A model generated the notes under the pieces. The model was given only the letters and a program-made list of their open reading frames with translations. It made no database searches and had not been told where the DNA came from. Source: an uncultured Anaerolineae bacterium (GTDB taxonomy: Bacteria > Chloroflexota > Anaerolineae > Promineifilales > Promineifilaceae). Taken from it: a stretch of DNA of 64,000 nucleotides. The translations under genes were made by a program, and so were the position numbers. The DNA lies in contig CAJQMR010000034.1 in assembly GCA_905479495.1 (NCBI GenBank), forward strand, positions 1 to 64,000, given 5' to 3'. This document shows, one piece after another, positions 33,263 to 41,408 of this stretch (positions are counted from its first letter, which is position 1; each line of letters opens with the position of its first letter).

Positions 33263-34279
33263 TCATCTTGACCGTGCCTGGACAATCTCGGCCATGATGG
33301 CCAGGGCAATTTCCTCTGGCGTTTGCGCACCAATGTTCAGGCCGATGGGGCCGTGAATACGGCCGATTTCCGCATCACTAAAGCCATAGCCTTGCAACCG
33401 CTCGACTCGCTTGGCGTGGGTCTTGTTGCTGCCCAGGGCACCCACATAAAACGGTTTGGCCTTCAAGATGATTTTTAGGGCCGGATCGTCGATTTTGGGA
33501 TCGTGGGTGAGCAGGGCAACGGCCGTTTCCGGCGTAATCTTTACCTCGGCAAAGGCTTTGTCTGGCCAGGCCTGAATGAGCTGGTCCACATGGGGGAAGC
33601 GCTCGTCGCTGCCAAAGGCGCGGCGCGGATCGATGACCAGGGTGCGGTAGCCCAGCGTTTTGGCGTAGCTGGTCAGGGCAATGGCGATGTGCACGCCGCC
33701 GACCATGATCAGCGTGGGGGCGGGGCGCACGGTGTCGATGAAAACCTCCACTTCATCCGTTAGCTGCACGCGCTGCGGATTCGCCGCCTTGACTTCGGCA
33801 GCTATCGCCGCAGTGTCCAGCCCCGCATCGCCCAGGGTGCCTACGCGCGCCCCGGCCCGGCTGACGGCCAGCTTGCGCCCCAGCAGCTCCTCCGGCCCGC
33901 GAATGATGGTGATGCTGGCACCCGCTTCGTCGTTTTGGATGAGGGTGTGGATGAACTGGGTAACGGCTGTATCCAAAGGCTCTACAAACAGTTCAATCGT
34001 GCCGCCACAGGCCAGACCCACATCCCAGGCGGTTTCGTCGGCTACGCCAAAGTGCAGCAGCTTGGGCCGGTTGGCTTGCAGAACGGCCGTACCTTCCTCA
34101 AACACCGCGCCCTCCACGCAGCCGCCACTCACCGAGCCGCTGATTGCGCCGCCCGGCGTCAGGGCCATCTTAGCCCCCACTTTACGCGGGGCTGATCCCC
34201 AGGTTTGTACCACCGTTGCCAGGGCCACGGTTTGTTTTTCCTCAAGCCAGCGATTAATGTCGTGAATGACTTCTTTCAT
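33263..34279 (-). CDS. XdhC/CoxI-family molybdoenzyme maturation protein
   Basis: Cytoplasmic factor of 338 residues. Relatives bind and sulfurate molybdenum cofactor for xanthine dehydrogenase or carbon monoxide dehydrogenase-type enzymes. The XdhC/CoxI N-terminal domain reads ALATVVQTWGSAPRKVGAKM and GSVSGGCVEGAVFEEG (near 18-65). The C-terminal Rossmann-type domain has PTLIMVGGVHIAIALTSYAK and HDPKIDDPAL. CoxE- and CoxD-like genes lie 2-4 kb upstream on the same strand, but the structural molybdoenzyme subunits are not in the window. Start: ATG with AAGGA. Confidence 0.9.
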   Translation of the reverse strand: MKEVIHDINRWLEEKQTVALATVVQTWGSAPRKVGAKMALTPGGAISGSVSGGCVEGAVFEEGTAVLQANRPKLLHFGVADETAWDVGLACGGTIELFVEPLDTAVTQFIHTLIQNDEAGASITIIRGPEELLGRKLAVSRAGARVGTLGDAGLDTAAIAAEVKAANPQRVQLTDEVEVFIDTVRPAPTLIMVGGVHIAIALTSYAKTLGYRTLVIDPRRAFGSDERFPHVDQLIQAWPDKAFAEVKITPETAVALLTHDPKIDDPALKIILKAKPFYVGALGSNKTHAKRVERLQGYGFSDAEIGRIHGPIGLNIGAQTPEEIALAIMAEIVQARSR

Positions 34280-34307
34280 TTTGTGGGTCCTTAATCATGT
34301 GGATTAA

Positions 34308-34955
34308 TTATGGTGAGGCAAAAACCTGTGTCCAATAACGGCCGTAATTAACGTTGCCAGTATCGTTTTGCAAATAAAAATAACCAACGCCAGTCTCTTG
34401 CAGATTGCAGTTTTGAATATTGGCACGGTGCCCATCGCTAGTCATCCAGCCATCAACCACTGCTGCCGCTGTGCCATAGCCTGCAGCGATATTTTCGGCC
34501 CAGGTGGAGTAGCTGTAGCCTTGCGCCGCAATTCGCTGGCCCACGGTAGAGCCATTCGAGCCGACATGGTCGAAGAAATCATTGATGGCCATATCTTCGC
34601 TGTGTCCCTGCGCGGCAGCCACCAACTTGCTGTTCACCTGCAATGGGTCACAGCCTGCGGAAACACGCTCAGCGTTTACCAAATCAACAACAGCCTGGGC
34701 TTCTGGGCCAAGTTTCTGGTTAATGATAAGGGGTAGATAGAGCAGTTGGTCGCCTAACGGCCGTTCCATTTCTTCTAGAATTGGCGTGGGGGCTGGTGAG
34801 GAGACGGCCGTTCCCTGCGCTGGTTCGCCCAAAATAGTTTGGGGACCATCATCATCTTGTGGAGTTGGTTCATCTGCTTGCAAACCATGCTGCCAAATGA
34901 AACTGATTAGCAATGTCAGGCAAAGGAGGCTGCCCCAGTAGCGAAACCTTTTCAT
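34308..34955 (-). CDS. Secreted CAP-domain (SCP/PR1-like) protein
   Basis: Exported protein of 215 residues. A signal segment (WGSLLCLTLLISFIW) is followed by a Pro/Glu/Thr-rich spacer containing LLYLPLIINQ, the hydrophobic motif also hinted at in the secreted protein at 14569. The CAP domain spans about 88-215: VVDLVNAERVSAGCDPLQVN, HSEDMAINDFFDHVGSNGST, and WAENIAAGY...GWMTSDGHRANI, with the cavity His and Glu residues intact. Its molecular role is unknown for most bacterial members. It begins 12 bases after the NUDIX gene, likely in one operon with it and nth. Confidence 0.88.
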   Translation of the reverse strand: MKRFRYWGSLLCLTLLISFIWQHGLQADEPTPQDDDGPQTILGEPAQGTAVSSPAPTPILEEMERPLGDQLLYLPLIINQKLGPEAQAVVDLVNAERVSAGCDPLQVNSKLVAAAQGHSEDMAINDFFDHVGSNGSTVGQRIAAQGYSYSTWAENIAAGYGTAAAVVDGWMTSDGHRANIQNCNLQETGVGYFYLQNDTGNVNYGRYWTQVFASP

Positions 34956-34967
34956 TGTTGTACCTCA

Positions 34968-35453
34968 TCACTTCAAAATAACTTTTCCGCTGAAGTTTTT
35001 CAAATCTTCCAATGTTTCATCATAAAATGCGGGTCGATTTGCTGGCAGCGCATCCAGTGGGAAGAATTGAGCCGCTACCGTTTCATCGGTTTCTTGCCGT
35101 AGCGTACCGTGCCATTTTTTCACCAGAAAAACAAAGGCAAGCATTTGGTGTTCTCCACCGTAGCTGTTGGTGAAGTGGAAACGAGGCTCGGAATAAACGG
35201 CGATTAGTTCCGCTTCCTCAACTTCCAAACCACTCTCTTCTCGTACTTCCCGGCACAAAGCATCCAGAACGGATTCATCCAGTTCCTGGCTCCCGGCAGG
35301 CATTACCCACAGGCCATTATCACTCCGTTTGACGAAGAGGATACGGCCGTCTTCATCCGCAATTACGCCACGAACGGTTGGTAAAATAATCCGCTGGTTG
35401 CCCAAGTGTTTGCGCAGCAATCCATGATAACTTTCTTCAAAAGATATGGTCAT
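34968..35453 (-). CDS. NUDIX hydrolase
   Basis: Hydrolase of nucleoside diphosphates linked to another moiety, 161 residues. A complete Nudix box is visible: GSQELDE, seven residues, then REVREESGL (about residues 57-79), including the metal-binding REEVxEE-type core. Start: ATG at 35453, preceded by AGGGGAA; the upstream in-frame ATG at 35495 runs into nth. It lies 8 bases after nth. Co-transcription with a DNA repair glycosylase is compatible with nucleotide-pool sanitation, but the substrate is not deducible. Confidence 0.9.
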   Translation of the reverse strand: MTISFEESYHGLLRKHLGNQRIILPTVRGVIADEDGRILFVKRSDNGLWVMPAGSQELDESVLDALCREVREESGLEVEEAELIAVYSEPRFHFTNSYGGEHQMLAFVFLVKKWHGTLRQETDETVAAQFFPLDALPANRPAFYDETLEDLKNFSGKVILK

Positions 35454-35461
35454 AAATTCCC

Positions 35462-36127
35462 CTAGCGTTTTTCTGCCACACCGACCTGCTGGCACATGGC
35501 TCGCACAGAGCAGGTAGAGCAGCGCGGGCGGCTGGCGGTGCAGATGTGTTTACCAAAGGGAACCAGCAGCCGGTTGATGGCGATCCAGTATTTTTCGGGC
35601 AGCTTGGCTTGCAAAGCGTCCATTGTTTTTTCTGGCGTCTTTTCGGCCACGTAGCCCCAGCGGTTGGTGATGCGGTGCACGTGAATATCGACGCTGATCA
35701 CCTTTTGGTCGCAGGCAATGCCCAGGGCTAGATTAGCACATTTTGGCCCCACGCCGCTAAACGAGAGCAGCAGGTCGCGGTCGCAAGGCAGTTTGCCGTT
35801 GTACTCGGCTACCAACTGGAGGGCAATGGTTTTGATTTGTTCGGCTTTGCGCTCGGCAAAGGAGCTGCGGCGAATGATTTTGGCGATTTCGGCCACGTCC
35901 AGCGCCGCCATTTGCTGCGGCGTGCGAGCGCAGGCGAACAAGTTCAGCGACACAGGCAGGGAGACTTCGTCGCGGGTGCGGATGGAGAGGATGCAGCCGA
36001 CGAGCTGCTCAAACGGGCTGTCGTGTCCTTTTTCGGCAAGTTCAAACATGGCGGCTTTAGGAAACGGCCGTACCGCTTCCGCCACTCGTTCTATTATCAG
36101 ATCAATGTCAAACTGTTCTTTTTCCAT
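35462..36127 (-). CDS. nth: Endonuclease III (DNA glycosylase/AP lyase)
   Basis: Base-excision repair enzyme for oxidised pyrimidines, 221 residues. The helix-hairpin-helix with catalytic Lys is LSFSGVGPKCANLAL (near 120-134). The catalytic Asp is in SVDIHVHRITNRWG. The C-terminal [4Fe-4S] loop has the exact spacing C-x6-C-x2-C-x5-C (CTASRPRCSTCSVRAMC). All functional residues are present. A palindromic gap element lies just upstream of its start. It heads the nth-NUDIX-CAP run. Confidence 0.95.
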   Translation of the reverse strand: MEKEQFDIDLIIERVAEAVRPFPKAAMFELAEKGHDSPFEQLVGCILSIRTRDEVSLPVSLNLFACARTPQQMAALDVAEIAKIIRRSSFAERKAEQIKTIALQLVAEYNGKLPCDRDLLLSFSGVGPKCANLALGIACDQKVISVDIHVHRITNRWGYVAEKTPEKTMDALQAKLPEKYWIAINRLLVPFGKHICTASRPRCSTCSVRAMCQQVGVAEKR

Positions 36128-36137
36128 AAGAGAAAGG

Positions 36138-36204
36138 GGACGCAGATTTGCCTGATTACCCTGATAAAAAGATCAGAGAAATCAGGCAGATCAGGGAAAT
36201 CAGC
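36138..36204. repeat. CGCAGATTTGCCTGATT palindromic gap element
   Basis: Left units CTGATTACCCTGAT face right units ATCAGGCAGATCAGGGAAAT. It fills the gap between nth and the VWA gene. This wording (GGGACGCAGATTT...CTGAT) is of a type common in gaps of many bacterial genomes. Confidence 0.65.
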
Positions 36205-36210
36205 GTTCTA

Positions 36211-37434
36211 TTACCTATTTTTGATGAAAGCCGCCCCGGATAATTTGGGCTGTTGGCGGTGGGACGGCCGTTTTTCGGCCGTCAGGTTTTGCAAATGCAG
36301 CGCCAAATCTTCCAGGCTGGCCAGATTGTGTACCGGCAAAAAATCGTCGATGTAGGGCAGCGAGGCTTGCATCCCCCGCGTTAGTGGTTCGTACTGCGGG
36401 GAGCCAAGCAGCGGATTGAGCCAGACCAGTCGGTGGCAGCTTCTTTGCAAACGGCCGATTTCTGCCCGCAGCAGGTCCGGATCGCCTCGGTCCCAGCCGT
36501 CGCTGATGAGCAGGACAATCGCCCCGCGCCCCAGGACGCGCCGCCCCCACTGAAAATTGAACGTTTTCAGCGAGTCGCCAATGCGCGTGCCGCCGGACCA
36601 GTCCGTCACTTCATAAGACACTTCTTCCAGGGCGCGATCAATCTCTTTGCTGCGCAGCTGCCGGGTGATGCGCGTGAGGTGGGTGCTAAAGACAAACGCT
36701 TCCACCTGCTGCTCCAGCCGTTTAGTGAGGCTGTAAATAAAATGCAGCAGCAGCCGCGTGTACCGCTCCATCGAGCCGCTGATGTCGGCAATAACAATCA
36801 GGGGGCGCGGCTTGTATTTGAACTGGCGGCTGGGCCATTCGATTAGTTCGCCGCCGTAGCGCAGATTGCGCCGCAGGCTGCGCCGTAAATCCAGCCGCTG
36901 ACCATGCCCTGGACGCTGCCGCCGGGTGCGCCGCAGGCCCAGCTGCCACACCATTTGGGCCATGAACCATTTCACCGCCTGCATTTCTTCTGGTGTCAAC
37001 TCGCCAAAATCCTTGTGGCGCAGCAGTTCGCGGGTGCTGTAGGTGCGCGTGATTTCGATGACTTCCTGAACGTCATCCTCGGCGTCTTCGTTACCATCAT
37101 CGCTTTCCTGCTCCAGCTTTTCCAATTCTTCAGTGGTTATCAGCGGTTCGTCCTGAGGTGCTTCTGTGCCAGCCTTGAACAGTTCAGAGAAGAGCATTTT
37201 TTCACGTGGGGCACGCCAGAACAGTTCAAATGCTTGATCAAACAGCGGTAAATCTTCCCGGTCATGGACCAGCAGGCTGCGCGCCGTAAAGTAAAAGTCG
37301 GCCTTACGTGCCAGGTTGACGTGTTCCAAAGCATGCACCAGATCGATCATCCGACCAGGATTAATGTCCAGCCCTAAAGCGCGGAGCAAACGGCCGAATA
37401 AGATGAGGTTGTGGAGGAGATAGTTGTTGGTCAC
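36211..37434 (-). CDS. CoxE-like von Willebrand factor A protein
   Basis: VWA protein of 407 residues. The N-terminal part (HNLILFGRLLRALGLDINPG, about 8-27) and the C-terminal WLNPLLGSPQYEPLTRGMQA are typical of CoxE-type partners of MoxR ATPases. The metal-ion-dependent adhesion site is DISGSM (near 219). A very acidic insertion (EQESDDGNEDAEDDVQEV) lies near 130-148. It works with the adjacent AAA protein (37516-38403), presumably as an ATP-driven chaperone/metal-insertion pair. The GTG start at 37434 matches the family start. A hairpin of two CGGCCG copies sits in its last codons (36263-36283). Confidence 0.9.
   Translation of the reverse strand: MTNNYLLHNLILFGRLLRALGLDINPGRMIDLVHALEHVNLARKADFYFTARSLLVHDREDLPLFDQAFELFWRAPREKMLFSELFKAGTEAPQDEPLITTEELEKLEQESDDGNEDAEDDVQEVIEITRTYSTRELLRHKDFGELTPEEMQAVKWFMAQMVWQLGLRRTRRQRPGHGQRLDLRRSLRRNLRYGGELIEWPSRQFKYKPRPLIVIADISGSMERYTRLLLHFIYSLTKRLEQQVEAFVFSTHLTRITRQLRSKEIDRALEEVSYEVTDWSGGTRIGDSLKTFNFQWGRRVLGRGAIVLLISDGWDRGDPDLLRAEIGRLQRSCHRLVWLNPLLGSPQYEPLTRGMQASLPYIDDFLPVHNLASLEDLALHLQNLTAEKRPSHRQQPKLSGAAFIKNR
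36263..36283. repeat. Hairpin GACGGCCG-TTTTT-CGGCCGTC inside the VWA gene
   Basis: Perfect 8-bp arms around a five-base loop, made from one ACGGCCGT and a second overlapping core. It encodes TAEKRPS on the minus strand. A second case of paired palindromes, beside 14417-14447. Confidence 0.8.
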
Positions 37435-37449
37435 AGGTGGTTTGTCACC

Positions 37450-37519
37450 TGTAATTGAGTAATTAGGTAATTGGGTAATTCGGCAATTAAATTACTCAAT
37501 TACTCAATTACTCAATTAC
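37450..37519. repeat. Largest GTAATTGAGTAATT-family palindromic element
   Basis: GTAATTGAGTAATTAGG units face repeated ACTCAATT units; the right arm has three tandem copies of TACTCAAT. It fills the gap between the MoxR and VWA genes, and the MoxR stop codon (37516-37518) lies inside it. Confidence 0.85.
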
Positions 37520-38403
37520 GCATTCGCGCGAACGCGATCCAAAATGTGCCGCGCCGTTTCGCCGTTGATTTTCTCAATGTCATCCTGGTATTTGAGGATG
37601 ACGCCGAGGGTGTTTTCTACAATTTCCACGCTGAGTGCCTGGGCGTCCAGGGCTACGAGGGCGGCGGTCCAGTCTAGCGTTTCGGCGACGCCGGGGATTT
37701 TGTATAGATCTTGCTGGCGCAGCTCTTGTATGAAGTGGGTCACCTGCCTGGCCAGTTGATCGGCGGCGTGGGGCAGCTTGGCACGCACAATATCATACTC
37801 TTTTTCAAAGGTAGGATAGTCAATCCAGTAATAGAGGCAGCGTCGTTTGAGGGCATCATGGACTTCGCGGGTGCGGTTGGAGGTAAGCACCACCACAGGC
37901 GGCTGCACGGCTTTAATGGTGCCAATTTCTGGAATGGTGATTTGGAAGTCGGAGAGAATTTCTAGCAGGAACGCTTCAAACTCTTCGTCGCTGCGATCGA
38001 TCTCGTCGATGAGCAGGACGGGGCGCTGGGTTTTGCTGTGCTGGATGGCCTGGAGCAACGGCCGTTCCAATAAATACTCCTTACCAAACAGTTCTGCCTC
38101 ACTGGCCCGCTCGCCGCGCGATTCCAACAGGCGGATGTGCAGCATCTGCCGGGTGTAGTTCCATTCGTATATTGCCTGGTTGACATCCAGTCCTTCGTAA
38201 CATTGCAGGCGGATGAGCTCTGTGTTTAGCAGATCGGCAATCACTTTGGCAATTTCCGTCTTGCCCACGCCGGGTTCCCCTTCCAAAAAGAGGGGTCTTT
38301 GCAGCTTCAGCGCCAAAAAAGCGGCCGTGGCCAATCCCCGGTCTGCCACGTAATTACGGCCGTGCAGCGCTTCTTGTAGTTGGTCGATTGATTCAATCTG
38401 CAT
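37516..38403 (-). CDS. MoxR/CoxD-like AAA+ ATPase
   Basis: AAA+ ATPase of the MoxR family, 295 residues. Walker A is EGEPGVGKTEIAKV (near 41-54), Walker B PVLLIDEIDRSDEEFEAFLL (near 128-147) and sensor 1 VVLTSNRTREVHDALKRRC. It is followed on the same strand by the CoxE-like VWA gene, the standard partner. Such pairs remodel or load metal into client enzymes; in CO dehydrogenase clusters the equivalents are CoxD and CoxE. The client is unknown here. Start: ATG with AAGGAG. Confidence 0.93.
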   Translation of the reverse strand: MQIESIDQLQEALHGRNYVADRGLATAAFLALKLQRPLFLEGEPGVGKTEIAKVIADLLNTELIRLQCYEGLDVNQAIYEWNYTRQMLHIRLLESRGERASEAELFGKEYLLERPLLQAIQHSKTQRPVLLIDEIDRSDEEFEAFLLEILSDFQITIPEIGTIKAVQPPVVVLTSNRTREVHDALKRRCLYYWIDYPTFEKEYDIVRAKLPHAADQLARQVTHFIQELRQQDLYKIPGVAETLDWTAALVALDAQALSVEIVENTLGVILKYQDDIEKINGETARHILDRVRANA

Positions 38404-38505
38404 GGGGTCTCCTTGCCCTGTGTTGATGATGCGTCTATTTTAGCAAGAAAACGGCCGTTGCCCTATTCAAGATCGATAGTCTCATATATGTACCAATTCC
38501 AGTCA

Positions 38506-40344
38506 TCACTCTTCAATTGTTTGTTTGATAATGGCAACGGCCGTATCCAACTGTTCATCTCGTCCTGCAGCAATGCCAGCTATGGTGCGCGATACAGGGA
38601 CAGTTGGCTGAACGCCAACGCCATGAAACTGCGACCCATCTTGATTTAAAGCGCGTGTTCCTGTCCAATAGATAGTGTACCAACCAGGAATTTCTATGCT
38701 GTTATGAGCCCCATTGGTCCCGCCTGTTGGTTCACCCACAATCTCTGCCAGTTGATAAACTTTCACATAGTTCAGCCATGTTTCCTCAAAGCTAAAGGCA
38801 CTGCCGTCTGTAAGAAAGACAATCTTTGCCGAAAGGTATGGCTCTACTGGTTCTAACGAGGCTATGTCGCGCTCAAAGTTCATGTTTATCCTATCTGGGT
38901 TTGTAATAATGGGAACCAAGAATTGCATAGAGGTCATTGGTTCACGGGTAAGGTGACTTAACAAAGCAATGCTTACAATATTTTTATTTCCGCGCATATC
39001 AAAGATAATGCCTTGAGCTGCCTCAAGTTGTGGCAGCAACGGCCAAATATCAGAATCAGTAACGCGATCTAAATCAATATAGAAGATGCCTGGTTCGAGT
39101 TCAGTTACCATTTCTGGGCGCGGGACTTTAATAGCTCTGTATGAGCGGTCGCGGGTTAGCGTGGCGGATTGAATACGGCCGTCTGGCGTTTGCACTTCTA
39201 GCGTAATCTGTGAGCCAGCTGATCCAGCCAATAATCGCGGCAAGGCAAGGTATCGTCTAAATTGGATTGTGGCTGCTGATATCAGTTCTTCTGCTTCTGC
39301 CAGGCGTTCTATTGCCGATTGTCCATCAATCGTTAGGATGATACTTCCAGGCTGTAGAAGTTCAGCGGCTTCATCTTTTACATACAAAACCACAACTTGG
39401 TCTTCCGCCCAGGTCAAAGCAACTGGTGGCACCTCAGAGGGGAGGGCGACTGTGCGTGATAAAACTGCACCGTGACCATCATCTAATTGGGCGATTAGCC
39501 AGCGTAAGGTATCAAAGTAGGCGGCTTCATCAGGATCGGTCAAGGTTCGAGCCAAGGCTTCTGGTAATACTTCTAACCAGTTGGTGTCCACCACATCAAA
39601 ATAGGGATAAAAATGTTGCATCGTATTCCAACTAATGATGACACTTGCTAAACGTCGCGCAAGCTCATCACTTAAAGCAGATGTTGCTGGTTTTTCAGAC
39701 ATGGCAGATGTGGTAGCAGGATAGGTACCGTCAGCCGTGACAAAGAGTGCCAGTGGGATCGCTGCCTCAACACCGCTGCCTAGTTCGGCCTGGAAGGGCT
39801 GGCGGGGATCGTGAAAGTTAGCCGGTAGTGTTTCATCCGTTATTGCAGACTGAAGAAGGATGCTTTTGTACTCTTCTACAACATCACTTGGCAAACTATG
39901 ATGTTCCCACATGATAATCTGAGCATTGGTTAGTCCATTTGGTGGCAATACAATATCAGGTGTAAATGGCTGTTCTCCGTGGGGGAAAACTCGAATAGTT
40001 GGGGCAATGGGTTGGAAAAAGGTTTCTAATCGTTCAGATAGCTCAAGCGGCGTTTGGGCATCATAAACCCAGTGCACCCCATTAATGGCGATCTGATCCC
40101 AATCTGCCTCAATGGCCTGATCGCTAGGATGAAAGAAGCGAATGTAGCCATACAAACGAGCGAAAACCATGAGGTTGTTTACTGTCTGCCCCTCAACCGC
40201 ATCACGATTGCTTATGATTACGTCGGTGGTTTCTAAACCGACTTGAGGTACGGCCGTTTCGGATAAGCCCTGCGATGAATTTTGGCAAGCAATTAACAAT
40301 AGCAAGCACAAACACAAGAGTAATTTAAGGCTGCGGATACCCAT
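38506..40344 (-). CDS. S41-family peptidase-like lipoprotein
   Basis: Membrane-attached, probably surface protein of 612 residues. A lipobox LLIAC near residue 18-22 ends the signal, so the mature N-terminus is Cys. A long N-terminal region with an IRFFHPSDQA stretch leads to a PDZ-like segment (about 320-400). The S41 catalytic domain follows: GIIFDMRGNK, VFLTDGSAFSFEETWL (nucleophile Ser expected here), EIVGEPTGGTNG and GVGVQPTVPV. It resembles tricorn-like/C-terminal processing peptidases. The start at 40344 has a perfect GGAGGT; an earlier in-frame ATG at 40443 is rejected. Confidence 0.85.
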   Translation of the reverse strand: MGIRSLKLLLCLCLLLLIACQNSSQGLSETAVPQVGLETTDVIISNRDAVEGQTVNNLMVFARLYGYIRFFHPSDQAIEADWDQIAINGVHWVYDAQTPLELSERLETFFQPIAPTIRVFPHGEQPFTPDIVLPPNGLTNAQIIMWEHHSLPSDVVEEYKSILLQSAITDETLPANFHDPRQPFQAELGSGVEAAIPLALFVTADGTYPATTSAMSEKPATSALSDELARRLASVIISWNTMQHFYPYFDVVDTNWLEVLPEALARTLTDPDEAAYFDTLRWLIAQLDDGHGAVLSRTVALPSEVPPVALTWAEDQVVVLYVKDEAAELLQPGSIILTIDGQSAIERLAEAEELISAATIQFRRYLALPRLLAGSAGSQITLEVQTPDGRIQSATLTRDRSYRAIKVPRPEMVTELEPGIFYIDLDRVTDSDIWPLLPQLEAAQGIIFDMRGNKNIVSIALLSHLTREPMTSMQFLVPIITNPDRINMNFERDIASLEPVEPYLSAKIVFLTDGSAFSFEETWLNYVKVYQLAEIVGEPTGGTNGAHNSIEIPGWYTIYWTGTRALNQDGSQFHGVGVQPTVPVSRTIAGIAAGRDEQLDTAVAIIKQTIEE

Positions 40345-40487
40345 TTTATTACCTCCATATATGCAAAATGATGTGCCCCAAAGATAACGTGTATACGTAC
40401 CGTATATGGCAAAGTTGCACTGAAATTGCCTGTTCAACGGCAAATATAGGGGTGAGGTTAAAGGATTTACTGCATCAATAAATTAGC

Positions 40488-41246
40488 TTATTGAGCTGTC
40501 AATCCGCCATCCACTGTCAGGGTGGCACCATTGGTGAACGAAGAGGCATCGGTGGCCAGCCAGAGGACAGCTTCGGCAACTTCGCGAGGTTCGCCCAGGC
40601 GGTGGCTGGGATTGTTTTTAAGGGCACCTTGTTCTAGCCGAGGTAGGTAGGAAAAAGCACGTTCTACCATTTCTGTGAGGATGATGGCTGGACAGACGGC
40701 GTTGACCCGAATACCTTTGTGGCCATATTCCACCGCGGCTGTACGCGTCAGACCGACCACGGCGTGCTTGCTAGCAGCATAGGCCGACATGCTGTGTGAG
40801 CCAATCAGTCCGGCCACGGAAACGGTGTTGACAATGACGCCGTCCCCTTGCAGCAGCATTTGCTGCAGCTCATATTTGAGGCAAAGTCAAACCCCTTTGG
40901 CATTCACAGCCATGATGCGGTCGTATTCTTCTTCGCTGCCGTCTGCGGTGCGCACAGGAATGCCGTCGATCCCGGCGTTGTTGAAGGCGATATCGAGACG
41001 GCCGTATTTTGCCAAAACCGCATTCACCATATTTTGCACCTGAGCGGCTTGGGACACATCTGTTTGAACAAAAAAAGCCTCACTACCTGCCTTGGTGATC
41101 ATCTGTATCGTTTCTTGACTGCCGACTAGATTCAGATCGGCAATGGCCAGTTTAGCGCCGTGTTGGGCAAAGAGAACGGCCGTTTCCCGACCAATACCGG
41201 AACTGCCGCCTGTGATGAGTGCGATTTTATCTTCTAACTGCTGCAT
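40488..41246 (-). pseudogene. Short-chain dehydrogenase/reductase interrupted by an in-frame TGA
   Basis: NAD(P)-dependent SDR oxidoreductase of 252 codons, collinear with the family from end to end. The cofactor motif is TGGSSGIGRETA, then NNAG, SVAGL, and the catalytic YAASK. Codon 120 is TGA (40887-40889) exactly where relatives carry Trp in the pattern GVW-LCxKYE; the reading frame continues unchanged. Either a single TGG-to-TGA mutation has killed the gene, or it is a base-calling error, or the stop is read through. Without read-through the N-terminal half lacks the active-site Tyr/Lys. Start: ATG at 41246 with GGAGG. Substrate unknown. Confidence 0.85.
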
Positions 41247-41361
41247 GGAAGCCTCCAAATTTGTGGCGCTAGGCGCAGAGGATCAATAATGCAGTTAAGT
41301 TTTACCGCAAAGTAGGGTAGGGGTGCAAAGATTTTGTGGGTTTAGAAAAGGGGACGATGCG

Positions 41362-41406
41362 TGATGCGTGAAATGTGACAAGCACTTCCTCCCATTTCAC
41401 GCATCA
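41362..41406. repeat. Perfect inverted repeat TGATGCGTGAAATG
   Basis: 14-bp exact arms at 41362-41375 and 41393-41406 with a 17-base spacer. It lies upstream of the SDR stop-side neighbour, directly beyond the stop of the TlpA-like gene. It may act as a terminator in either direction. Confidence 0.7.
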
Positions 41407-41408
41407 AA

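Noticed and set aside
37450..37519. Possible CRISPR or integron-like repeat array
   Set aside because: Units are short, AT-rich, directly tandem and folded back, without unique spacers of constant length or cas genes.
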